Assembly: GCA_030044455.1 (NCBI GenBank)
Contig: JASHVU010000313.1
Coordinates: forward strand, 1-14,059
Source of the DNA: Acidobacteriaceae bacterium
Lineage (GTDB): Bacteria > Acidobacteriota > Terriglobia > Terriglobales > Acidobacteriaceae
Reading direction: 5' to 3'
DNA: 14,059 nt
Below, piece after piece: positions 1 to 6,109 of this stretch (position 1 is the stretch's first letter; every line of letters begins with the position of its first letter). The position numbers and the translations under genes were made by a program. The notes beneath the pieces were generated by a model. The model was not told the DNA's origin, ran no database searches, and worked only from the letters and a program-made list of their open reading frames with translations.

Positions 1-1106
1 TTTCCCTTGAACAGGTACCAGAGCTCTATGAGCAGAATCAGCACCACGATGGCTTCGAGAAAGAAGCCTCGTGCCTGGTTGAACTGGTCGACCATGTCGT
101 GGTAAAGGTCCTCAGCGGTTTTGAGTTTCTGCGCTACCAGGTCCTTGTAATCGGGCACGCCCACCTTGGCCGCGGCCAGCCGGTAGAGCCGCGCGGCAAA
201 CATATCGCTCAGGAATTTGATTGAGTTATCGGCGCGCTCGGTCAATTCGGCTATATCCAGCAGCACCGTGTGCAGCCGGGTGGCGCGCCGCGCCATGCGC
301 CAGCGCACCATCATGCCCCGCTTCTGTTCGAGCGAGTCGTACACGTTGTCGAGGATGCCCGTCAGCAGCTCATCGTAATGGCGGAATTCGAGCAGCTGCG
401 AGTTAGCGTACTCGAGCAACTGAATCGCCGTCTCAGCGCCGGCGTCGCTGTCGTAAAGAAATGCCGCGTTCCATCCGATCACGGCCAGGTCGTTCTCATA
501 GTATGAAATCCGTGACTGCAAAACTTCAGTGCACTCGCCCTGCGAAAGTACCAGCCGGTCGCCGCGCACAATCTGGGCAATTGCGAGGCCGTGCTCGCGG
601 GTGAGCTCAGCAGCGGTGACCGCGCCGCCCTGTTCGCGCACGTGAAAGATGAAGTAGTCTTCGCTGAGCCAGCGCTTGTATGGTTTCACCATCGCGTCGG
701 GTACGCGATCGAGCCGTTGGCGCACAATCGGCTCGATGCGCGCGGCAAAATCAACTTCCCAAACCCAGCGGCTGGCCAGGTCGATCAGGCTCTCCCAGTT
801 GCCGTTGAAGGCAAGCTGGTACACCACGCTCACCACGCCGTAGTCGTAATACTTGATCTCGCCTTCAAGCCGCTCGCCGCCTTCAAGAGTCAACGGCTCC
901 AGAGGCGCCACCACCGGCGGCCGCTGGTAACGCACATAGGCGGGCACCGAGTGCTTGATCTTGGGCTGCTGCAATGTGCGCGCGTTCACCGCATGCTGCA
1001 GCTTGTCGAGACGCAACTCTTCGCTCACGTCGAACTGGATGAGAACGAGTACAGATCCGCTCAGCGCCGGCGTTGCTGAGGTTGAAGCTGCGGCAGTCTC
1101 GTTCAC
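1..1106 (-). CDS. RMD1/DUF155 (YagE, COG1723) family membrane-anchored protein, C-terminus cut by window edge
   Basis: An open minus-strand frame of 368 codons runs off the left edge with no stop. The start is taken as GTG at 1104-1106, because GGAG lies 7 nt upstream; another GTG two codons earlier sits too close to that site. The N-terminal third is beta-rich (around residues 18-25 it reads SVLVLIQF). The middle is helical and charged (YDSLEQKRGMMVRWRMARRA region). The end is a single hydrophobic helix at about 350-366 (LEAIVVLILLIELWYLF). This charged-helix then one C-terminal membrane span pattern is characteristic of the DUF155/RMD1 family, whose eukaryotic members are mitochondrial inner-membrane proteins; the bacterial role is not established. 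Probably only a few residues are missing, since family members usually end soon after this helix. It lies downstream of gcvT and a small ORF on the same strand, 83 nt after the small ORF, and may share their transcript. The family call rests on pattern recognition, not a search. Confidence 0.8.
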   Translation of the reverse strand, partial: MNETAAASTSATPALSGSVLVLIQFDVSEELRLDKLQHAVNARTLQQPKIKHSVPAYVRYQRPPVVAPLEPLTLEGGERLEGEIKYYDYGVVSVVYQLAFNGNWESLIDLASRWVWEVDFAARIEPIVRQRLDRVPDAMVKPYKRWLSEDYFIFHVREQGGAVTAAELTREHGLAIAQIVRGDRLVLSQGECTEVLQSRISYYENDLAVIGWNAAFLYDSDAGAETAIQLLEYANSQLLEFRHYDELLTGILDNVYDSLEQKRGMMVRWRMARRATRLHTVLLDIAELTERADNSIKFLSDMFAARLYRLAAAKVGVPDYKDLVAQKLKTAEDLYHDMVDQFNQARGFFLEAIVVLILLIELWYLFKG

Positions 1107-1189
1107 GTTCACGCTCCGACTGATCTGGAAAAAATTCCGGCTGCTCCGCGCCCAGAAATTGGGTGATGGAGTAGTTGGCTGGTTCGCCT

Positions 1190-1384
1190 CTAATTGAGCA
1201 TTCGACGACGTGCTCGCTCCCCCACCGCGTTGATCGCCTTCACCAGCGGGTCCTCACCTCGCGGTTTCCGGAGGTGATAGCCGGTCGGGTCCAGCGTTTT
1301 CTTGAACGCCGGCGCGGTCCGCTTCAGCCACTCCTCTAACTTCTGGCCTTCGCTCTTTGGCGGCCCGGGCTTTTTCATAGCCAT
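1190..1384 (-). CDS. Small basic hypothetical protein (64 aa)
   Basis: Not recognised. The frame could begin at a TTG at 1462, which has no ribosome site. The ATG at 1382-1384 is preferred because GGGAG lies 4-5 nt upstream. The 64-residue product begins MAMKKPGPPK and is rich in Lys, Arg and Pro, with a basic C-terminus ending GERARRRMLN. It has no signal peptide or hydrophobic span, so it should be cytoplasmic. It occupies most of the gap between the gcvT stop (1473) and the DUF155 gene start (1106) and is on the same strand as both, which favours a real co-transcribed gene. A nucleic-acid-binding role would fit the charge but is only a guess. The ribosome site and position are seen directly; conservation is unknown. 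Confidence 0.5.
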   Translation of the reverse strand: MAMKKPGPPKSEGQKLEEWLKRTAPAFKKTLDPTGYHLRKPRGEDPLVKAINAVGERARRRMLN

Positions 1385-1472
1385 TAATCTCCCACCTTGT
1401 TCTGGCGGTTGCCCCATCCTCGCGAGGTCTTTGCTCTTGTCGCGAGAATGGGAATCCACCAACCTGCACCAA

Positions 1473-2651
1473 CTAGCACTTTTTAGGTTTCTTGTAGAAC
1501 GGAATTGGAACCTGCTTCGCCCTTACGCGGTTCCCACGCACATCGACCAGAACGTCGTCGCCGCTTTCGGCTGCAGCCGTGGGCACCAGCGCCATCGCAA
1601 TGTTGGTCTTGAGAAACGGCGCCGGCGAGCCGGAGGTGACCTTGCCAATCTCTTCTCCAGAGAGTGAAAGTACGGAGTACCCATCGCGAGCGATGCCGCG
1701 TTCCATCATCTCGAGCCCGATGATCTTGCGTTTGGGTCCCCCAGAATCTTGCATCGCCAGCAACGGGTCGCGGCCGATGAACTCATCCTTATCCAGCTTG
1801 AGCCAGCGGTTGAGGCCGGCCTCGAGCACGTTGATCTCTTCGCTGATTTCGTGGCCGTAGAGGCTCATGCCCGCCTCGAGCCGCAGCGTGTTGCGCGCGC
1901 CCAGGCCGCAGGGCCGAATGCCGAACTCGGCTCCCGCCTCGAGTAGCGCCTCCCACATCTTCACGGTCGTTGCCTCGTCGCTGGGGACGTACACCTCGAA
2001 TCCGTCTTCGCCGCTGTAGCCGGTCCGCGCGACGAGCACATTGGGGATGCCCGCGACCGTGCCCCACTTGAACCAGTAGTTCTTAATGGCCGCGAGGTCG
2101 ACCTTGGTCGATTTGGCCAGCGTCTCAAGCGCGCGCGGGCCCTGCAGCGCGAGCTGCGAATAATAGCTGGAATAATCGCTCAGATGGATTCCAGGCCACG
2201 AGCCCACCTGGGTGCGAATCCAGGCATAGTCCTTGTCCTTGGTGCCGGCGTTCACCACCAGCAGGTAATCGTTGGCGCTCAGCCGGTGCACCAGGATGTC
2301 GTCGACGAACGTGCCCTGGGGCGTAAGCAGCGCGGAATAGTGGGCCTGGCCATCGGCCAGCTTCGAGGCGTCGTTCATGGTGATGTGCTGTACGGCGGCG
2401 AGCGAGCCAGGCCCGCGGAACTGGATCTCTCCCATGTGGCTCACGTCAAACAACCCCACGCCGTTGCGCACGGCCAGATGTTCGGCGATCAAGCCTCCGC
2501 CTGGGCATGGATACTCGACGGGCATATCCCATCCGCCAAAGTCCACCATTTTGGCCTTCAGCGCGCGATGGGTCGCATTCAGCGCGGTCTTTTTGAGCGG
2601 CGCCGGCTGCGGCTGCTCGGCGGCGCCGGTCTCCGGTACTGTACTTGCCAT
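1473..2651 (-). CDS. gcvT: Glycine cleavage system T protein (aminomethyltransferase)
   Basis: Aminomethyltransferase (EC 2.1.2.10), the T protein of the cytoplasmic glycine cleavage complex. It releases ammonia from the aminomethyl-lipoyl arm of GcvH and passes the one-carbon unit to tetrahydrofolate, giving 5,10-methylene-THF. The 392-residue product has the family signatures in order: VDFGGWDMPVEYP (36-48), GLFDVSHMGE (66-75), the VDDILVHR block with the conserved folate-site aspartates (116-123), NAGTKDKDYAWI (134-145), LALQGPRALETL (167-178), RTGYSGEDGFEVYVPSD (209-225), and RPCGLGARNTLRLEAGMSLYG (246-266). The C-terminal barrel domain includes GKVTSGSPAPFL. The frame is open a further 39 codons upstream, but ATG 2649-2651 has AGGA 8 nt upstream and gives near-normal family length, with a roughly 20-residue Pro/Ala-rich N-terminal extension. 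No gcvH or gcvP gene follows in this window; downstream genes are unrelated. Confidence 0.97.
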   Translation of the reverse strand: MASTVPETGAAEQPQPAPLKKTALNATHRALKAKMVDFGGWDMPVEYPCPGGGLIAEHLAVRNGVGLFDVSHMGEIQFRGPGSLAAVQHITMNDASKLADGQAHYSALLTPQGTFVDDILVHRLSANDYLLVVNAGTKDKDYAWIRTQVGSWPGIHLSDYSSYYSQLALQGPRALETLAKSTKVDLAAIKNYWFKWGTVAGIPNVLVARTGYSGEDGFEVYVPSDEATTVKMWEALLEAGAEFGIRPCGLGARNTLRLEAGMSLYGHEISEEINVLEAGLNRWLKLDKDEFIGRDPLLAMQDSGGPKRKIIGLEMMERGIARDGYSVLSLSGEEIGKVTSGSPAPFLKTNIAMALVPTAAAESGDDVLVDVRGNRVRAKQVPIPFYKKPKKC

Positions 2652-2686
2652 GACACAATCCTTTCTGCGTGTTGCATTCCACCTCA

Positions 2687-2716
2687 ACCATAGGCAGTTG
2701 GCCTTTATGGGGTCAA
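2687..2716 (-). promoter_or_regulatory. Candidate sigma-70-type promoter for gcvT
   Basis: On the minus strand, TTGACC (plus-strand positions 2711-2716) is followed after 18 nt by TATGGT (2687-2692). This gives a start of transcription near 2680 and a leader of about 30 nt before the gcvT ATG at 2651. It matches five of six and four of six consensus positions. That leader leaves no room for a glycine riboswitch. Prediction only. Confidence 0.35.
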
Positions 2717-2794
2717 TCGGGATTCGGAGTGGAGAGTGGAGTGTTTGCGGTGATCGCCAGGGAATCATAGCTTTGGCAATAAGGGGACGAATTT

Positions 2795-2965
2795 GTGAAC
2801 CGCTTTCGGGGCGTTTTTATGGTGATGGCCGCCGGCGTCGCCTTCTGGGAGGGCTGGCGTCTGCGCAGCACTCGTTTTGCGCTTTCAGCCGTGGGGCTGG
2901 GTGTGCTGGCACTGGCGCTCGGGCTTTGGCACCTGCTGCACAAGCCGGCGAAGCCGCGAGAGTAG
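2795..2965 (+). CDS. Small hypothetical membrane protein (56 aa)
   Basis: Not recognised, and short enough to be missed by usual length cut-offs. GTG at 2795-2797 follows AAGGGG by 8 nt; the frame closes at TAG 2963-2965. The product has a basic N-terminus (MNRFRG), a hydrophobic stretch at about residues 6-19 (VFMVMAAGVAFWEGW), a short basic loop (RLRSTR), a second hydrophobic helix at about 28-49 (FALSAVGLGVLALALGLWHLL) and a basic tail KPAKPRE. This predicts a two-span hairpin in the inner membrane with both ends in the cytoplasm. It is divergent from gcvT (143 bp apart) and lies 59 bp upstream of the TMEM175-like gene on the same strand, so it may be the first gene of that unit. The ribosome site, charge pattern and hydrophobicity support a real gene; function is unknown. 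Confidence 0.6.
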   Translation: MNRFRGVFMVMAAGVAFWEGWRLRSTRFALSAVGLGVLALALGLWHLLHKPAKPRE

Positions 2966-3024
2966 CCTGGAATTACCGTCACGCCGGCTGCCACGCGATA
3001 TTGTAAAGAGCGAGCCCAGTCTTC

Positions 3025-3657
3025 ATGCCCACTCTCTACAACCTCATCCAGGGCCGCAATGTCGACCGGCTGGCCGCGCTTAGCGATGGCATCTTCGCCG
3101 TCGCCATGACGCTGCTGGTTCTCGACCTGCATCTGCCCACTGCCGCGCAGGTTCACTCCGAGCGCGAACTCGCCGCTGCCCTCTGCGCCCTGGGGCCGCA
3201 ATGGATCACCTACGGCATGAGCTTTCTCACCCTAGGCATCTTCTGGGCCGGCCAGCAGACCCAGCTCAACCACATCGATGAAGGCACGCGCGACCTGACC
3301 TGGATCCATCTCGGCTTTCTCTTTGCCGTGACGCTGGTGCCGCTTTCGACACGCCTGCTGGCCGAGTTTATTCATTACCGCGTGGCCCTCGGTCTTTACT
3401 GGCTCAACATCTTTGTGCTGGGTGCCGTGCTCTATTGGAGCTGGGCGTATGCCACGCATCGCGATCTCATCAGAGAAGACACACCCGACGAAATCCGCGC
3501 GAGCATCTGTCGCCGCATTTTGATTGCGCAGACCTGGTATGCGGCCGGCGCGCTGCTCTGCTTTATCAACACGTGGTTCAGCATTGTAGCTATTGTGCTG
3601 GTGCAATTGAATTACGCGATTGCGCCGAGGGCGTGGTGGAGGAAGGGCGACGTCTAA
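3025..3657 (+). CDS. TMEM175 family (DUF1211) potassium channel homologue
   Basis: A 210-residue integral inner-membrane protein of the bacterial TMEM175/DUF1211 family, whose characterised members are tetrameric potassium-selective channels of about 200 residues with six spans each. The family signature in the first helix is visible at residues 15-37, beginning RLAALSDGIFAVAMTLLVL; the usual RxxxFSD motif reads R-LAAL-SD here, with Leu in place of Phe. Five more hydrophobic segments follow (about 57-76, 90-110, 118-139, 167-187 and a weaker one near 185-205). The first ATG is used; upstream GAGCGAG is a weak ribosome site. It lies 32 bp before the YcxB-like gene, likely co-transcribed. The family is clear; conduction by this member, given the altered motif, is not shown. 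Confidence 0.9.
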   Translation: MPTLYNLIQGRNVDRLAALSDGIFAVAMTLLVLDLHLPTAAQVHSERELAAALCALGPQWITYGMSFLTLGIFWAGQQTQLNHIDEGTRDLTWIHLGFLFAVTLVPLSTRLLAEFIHYRVALGLYWLNIFVLGAVLYWSWAYATHRDLIREDTPDEIRASICRRILIAQTWYAAGALLCFINTWFSIVAIVLVQLNYAIAPRAWWRKGDV

Positions 3658-3689
3658 TCGGTGCAACCATCTGTGGTACGCTTGCGGCC

Positions 3690-4283
3690 ATGGAATTCAC
3701 CTACAGAATTTCTGAGGCCGATTATTTTGCAGCGGCGAAACTGCGCAACAAGTCGATGCGCAAGACCGCTCTCTGGCGGATCATGTTTTGGCTTTTTATT
3801 CTCGTGTGCATGGTGGTGGTCTGGTCCATCATCAGCCGACTGGACACCCACGCACCTGCCCACTCCGATACACAACCACAGATATCAAGCGACTCATCGG
3901 GTGAAACGGGCATCTCGTCGACGGCCCTGATATCCGCTTCAGTGGCCGCGAACATCATACCGATTTGTGTGCTGATCTTTGTCTGGGCGTTCGCAATTTA
4001 CTTCATCGGGCCGTGGAGACTTCGCAAGTTGTATCGGAAGGACCCGACGGTTCAAGGCGAAATTACCGTCAACATAACGCCCGAGTCGATTTCATCGCGC
4101 AACACGGCCGGATCAATGTCCCAAACCGGCTGGAATATCTACGAGCGTTGGGTTGAGAGTGGAAATCTCATTCTGCTTGTCACGCATTCGCGAATCTACG
4201 GAATCATGAACATCGCCGGCCTTTCCGACACCCAGCGCGCCGAACTCCGCTCCATCATCGCCACTGCGCTCCCGCGCAAATAA
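3690..4283 (+). CDS. YcxB-like family membrane protein
   Basis: A 197-residue protein with the architecture of the YcxB-like family: a short N-terminal stretch (MEFTYRISEADYFAA), two membrane spans (about 29-48 and 84-107) separated by a Ser/Thr/Asp-rich loop, and a cytoplasmic C-terminal beta-rich domain (about 122-197). That domain has the typical order of ITVNITPESI, then a WNIYERWVESGNLILLV strand pair, then an isoleucine-rich strand and a closing helix. The frame stays open upstream into the TMEM175-like gene, but ATG 3690-3692 is chosen because the MEFTYRISEADY start fits the family (these often begin with F-x-Y/T-x-t-x-x-D/E-Y). There is no good ribosome site, so translation may be coupled to the gene ending 32 bp upstream. 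The molecular function of the family is unknown. Confidence 0.75.
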   Translation: MEFTYRISEADYFAAAKLRNKSMRKTALWRIMFWLFILVCMVVVWSIISRLDTHAPAHSDTQPQISSDSSGETGISSTALISASVAANIIPICVLIFVWAFAIYFIGPWRLRKLYRKDPTVQGEITVNITPESISSRNTAGSMSQTGWNIYERWVESGNLILLVTHSRIYGIMNIAGLSDTQRAELRSIIATALPRK

Positions 4284-4379
4284 TTTGAGCTTCCTATTCC
4301 CTCAGCAACTCTGTGCGCATTTTCGTGTCTCTTCCTATGCGGCTGGGACTATTCCTTTCCCCTGCCGAAGGAGATCATC

Positions 4380-4535
4380 ATGTTCACGGCAGGATTGAAT
4401 GCACTGGCTTTTCGTTTTGCGGGTTTCGGTCGCGGAGGTGGCGGCTTTGGTTTCGTGGTTCTATTTCTGATCCTGACAGGAGCCGTCATCTGGGCTCTCT
4501 CGCGCCCCAGCGGAGCCGACTCACAAAAGAGCTAG
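4380..4535 (+). CDS. Small single-span hypothetical membrane protein (51 aa)
   Basis: Not recognised. ATG 4380-4382 is preceded by AAGGAG with 6-nt spacing, among the best ribosome sites in the window. The frame ends at TAG 4533-4535. The product has an Ala/Phe N-terminus, a glycine-rich turn at about residues 15-23 (GFGRGGGGF), one hydrophobic helix at about 24-41 (GFVVLFLILTGAVIWALS) and a polar tail ending SGADSQKS. It is probably a one-span inner-membrane peptide. It is same-strand with the YcxB-like gene, 96 bp downstream of it. Function cannot be inferred; the ribosome site is the main evidence. Confidence 0.55.
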   Translation: MFTAGLNALAFRFAGFGRGGGGFGFVVLFLILTGAVIWALSRPSGADSQKS

Positions 4536-4571
4536 CAAGTTGCGCCTGGTTCTAGCCCGGGGCGCCCGATG

Positions 4572-4588
4572 AGTGATTTGTATTCACT
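4572..4588. repeat. Short hairpin near the end of the 51-aa gene
   Basis: AGTGA (4572-4576) and TCACT (4584-4588) form a 5-bp stem around a 7-nt loop. It has no following T-run on either strand, so it is at best a weak terminator between the plus-strand unit ending at 4535 and the minus-strand gene ending at 4703. Confidence 0.2.
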
Positions 4589-4609
4589 GGGGTGGTAGCC
4601 GGGTTGTCG

Positions 4610-4629
4610 GGCGGGTCTCCTGACTCGCC
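4610..4629 (-). other. Hairpin whose minus strand resembles a cobalamin B12 box
   Basis: GGCGGGT (4610-4616) and ACTCGCC (4623-4629) form a 7-bp stem with one G-T pair and a 6-nt loop. Read on the minus strand, GAGTCAGGAGACCCGCC closely matches the B12 box of cobalamin riboswitches (consensus about AGYCMGGAGACCKGCC, with one core mismatch). The other conserved riboswitch elements that should precede it on the minus strand are not visible; that stretch includes the end of the 150-aa gene. No minus-strand gene lies downstream before gcvT. It is therefore a chance match, a decayed remnant or an unrelated hairpin. Confidence 0.2.
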
Positions 4630-4702
4630 AATCCCAGACGCAATTCTTGGAACGGTACTCGACATTGAGAGAGCCGGATGCGCGTGAAGCTCGATGAAGG
4701 CT

Positions 4703-5155
4703 CTACGCCTTTGCTTTTCGCCTTGCCCGCCAGAACGAGCTCACGCCGAGGTAGAGAAACACCGTCACGACCACCACTGAGGCAAGAAAGGTGCGGTGGT
4801 CGGGTCCGGCTGCCCAGCTCGAGCGGGTTCGCCACATAGTGGGCGCGAAGACCACCGCGGGCAACAGGAAAAACGCGCCGGTAATCTCGAGCCAGAGGAT
4901 TCCGCCCACCCTTCGGAAGGGGCGCAGCATTCCGCCCAGCCCTCGTGCCGCTCCCTGGCCGGTTTGAGCTGCAATCCGGCTGGCTTGCACGGCGGTTTGC
5001 GCCGCCCTGTCCGCGGCGGCCCGAACTTGTGCGTTGGCATTGACTTGCGGGCTGCCGGGCACGGTTGTGGCCAAGGGCCCCACCCGCTGCCCGGCGATGC
5101 GGCCGGCCACGCGCACACCGATTCCCAGAACCCGACCGATGTATTCCGGTTTCAT
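4703..5155 (-). CDS. Hypothetical two-span membrane protein (150 aa)
   Basis: Not recognised as a named family. The 150-residue product starts MKPEYIGRVLGIGVRVAGR, a basic amphipathic or weakly hydrophobic N-terminus. It continues with an Ala/Gln/Arg-rich probable helix (about 38-72, with AAADRAAQTAVQASRIAAQ) and a glycine-rich linker. Two membrane helices follow at about 88-105 (LWLEITGAFFLLPAVVF) and 122-140 (TFLASVVVVTVFLYLGVSS), and the protein ends in a strongly basic tail (FWRARRKAKA). Both ends are probably cytoplasmic. ATG 5153-5155 follows a GACGGA ribosome site directly; no better start is visible. It is divergent from the 98-aa gene with 160 bp between them. The overlapping minus-strand frame at 4584-4835 is taken as spurious because this frame has the protein-like membrane pattern. 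Confidence 0.7.
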   Translation of the reverse strand: MKPEYIGRVLGIGVRVAGRIAGQRVGPLATTVPGSPQVNANAQVRAAADRAAQTAVQASRIAAQTGQGAARGLGGMLRPFRRVGGILWLEITGAFFLLPAVVFAPTMWRTRSSWAAGPDHRTFLASVVVVTVFLYLGVSSFWRARRKAKA

Positions 5156-5315
5156 TCCGTCTATGATGGTAGCAGCGATCCTGCTGATACCGCGTTCTGC
5201 GCCTTAACCCGACATGGCAGTTTGCCTGCAGAGCGCATTCGAAGTAAGGTTAAGAAAATCATGCGTTCGATCCCGCGCAACCGTCCGCGCCGGGCGCCGC
5301 CTCTGGAGGTACCCC

Positions 5316-5612
5316 GTGACATCTCGTCTTCGCGAACTCATTCAGCAACTCGGCGAGGCAATCCACGAGTCGGTGATTGAAAGCGAACAGATCGCCGGAG
5401 TGGTTCAGGACATTCGCAAGCACGGCTTCGATGTGCTGTTGATGCTCGAGGCCACCATCGGACTCAACGAGGTCACGCAAATTCCCAAGGGGGCCGAGGG
5501 GACTGAGGGAGAGGTGGATGGCGAGGCCGCGTCCTTCACCCAGAACGACCTAAGTTTTCTGCGCTCGCTGCGCATCTCGGTTGAGGGCGAAGACGACGCA
5601 ACGGAATTGTAG
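5316..5612 (+). CDS. Hypothetical acidic protein (98 aa)
   Basis: Not recognised. The frame is open from 5214, but GTG 5316-5318 follows GGAGG by 6 nt, a near-perfect ribosome site, and the protein-like sequence begins there (MTSRLRELIQQLGEAIHESV). The N-terminal half is predicted helical and amphipathic, with ESEQIAGVVQDIRKHGFDVLLMLEAT at about residues 22-47 broken here as ESEQIAGVVQDI and RKHGFDVLLMLEAT. The middle (58-74) is glycine/glutamate-rich and probably disordered. The end (FTQNDLSFLRSLRI, then VEGEDDATEL) is a short helix plus an acidic tail. It has no membrane span or signal peptide and is likely cytoplasmic. Divergent from the 150-aa membrane protein and about 500 bp upstream of the sigma gene. 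Confidence 0.65.
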   Translation: MTSRLRELIQQLGEAIHESVIESEQIAGVVQDIRKHGFDVLLMLEATIGLNEVTQIPKGAEGTEGEVDGEAASFTQNDLSFLRSLRISVEGEDDATEL

Positions 5613-6109
5613 ACCGGCTTCGATTGGCTGCGGGCAAGAATCGTGTCCAGAGAGAGAATCTCGAAGGAATTGGATAGCTCAAGTGAAGACGCGTAAGGCA
5701 TTCGGTCTTCCTGTTCACGTTGCGGCGTGCCTGGCCGTGTATCTCTCTGCGAGGAGAGCCGCCCGCCGATCGACCTCGACCATATCTCAGCTGCTCTTAG
5801 TCCAATCCGGGAACCCCCGCTTCATTTTCTGCGTATAGCCCGCATATGCAGTGCGTGAGTACATTAAGCTGGAGCATGATAGGCTTGGCCGGGGCCAGGT
5901 CACTCGAAACCAGGACACGCGAAGCCCGGCCGCCTGTGGTGCGGCAGACTCGACAAACCGGATCGGCCCTCCCTGTGCGAACCCTCTCCACCTCGCGTAA
6001 CGGCGAAGACGGCGCGGGAATGGGGAAGGCGAGTCAGCCAGCCAATTTGGGGCAGGGTCCTAAAACCTCCGCAGGGGCGCTGGCGGCACATGGAGCCCAG
6101 GCAAGGCGC
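5613..6109 (+). other. Long region upstream of the sigma factor gene
   Basis: About 500 bp with no independent gene that I can support. From 5846 the sigma-factor frame is open through it, but the roughly 88 residues it would encode (Arg/Thr/Gly/Ala-rich) do not look like any part of an ECF sigma factor. It contains the ECF-type promoter candidate at 5810-5837, so it is probably promoter and leader, or a poorly conserved N-terminal extension if translation begins at 5846 or 6020. I see no terminator for the 98-aa gene and no tRNA or recognisable RNA structure. Confidence 0.5.
5810..5837 (+). promoter_or_regulatory. Candidate ECF-sigma promoter (GGAACC-N16-CGTATA)
   Basis: GGAACC at 5810-5815 is followed after exactly 16 nt by CGTATA at 5832-5837. 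A GAAC/GGAAC -35 element with a CGT(A/C) -10 element and about 16 nt between them is the usual form of ECF-sigma promoters. Transcription would start near 5844 and read into the sigma operon, consistent with self-activation by the sigma factor it precedes. This is a motif match only. Confidence 0.45.

Noticed and set aside
591..1079. Plus-strand frame of 162 codons
   Set aside because: It is antisense to the DUF155 gene, whose minus-strand frame has the family's membrane end and a ribosome site.
1385..1462. TTG 1462 start for the 64-aa ORF
   Set aside because: No ribosome site; ATG 1384 has GGGAG at proper spacing.
2184..2693. Plus-strand frame of 169 codons
   Set aside because: Antisense to gcvT, which is unambiguous.
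2652..2794. Glycine riboswitch upstream of gcvT
   Set aside because: The likely leader is about 30 nt and the minus-strand sequence lacks the conserved glycine-aptamer pattern. GGAGAG on the plus strand is the wrong strand for gcvT.
3435..3689. Upstream extension of the YcxB-like frame to ATG 3435
   Set aside because: It would lie inside the TMEM175-like gene in another frame and encodes no membrane or family pattern; MEFTYRISEADY fits the family start.
4584..4835. Minus-strand frame of 83 codons overlapping the 150-aa gene
   Set aside because: Its sequence is not protein-like (it includes the hairpin at 4610-4629), and it overlaps a frame with two clear membrane helices.
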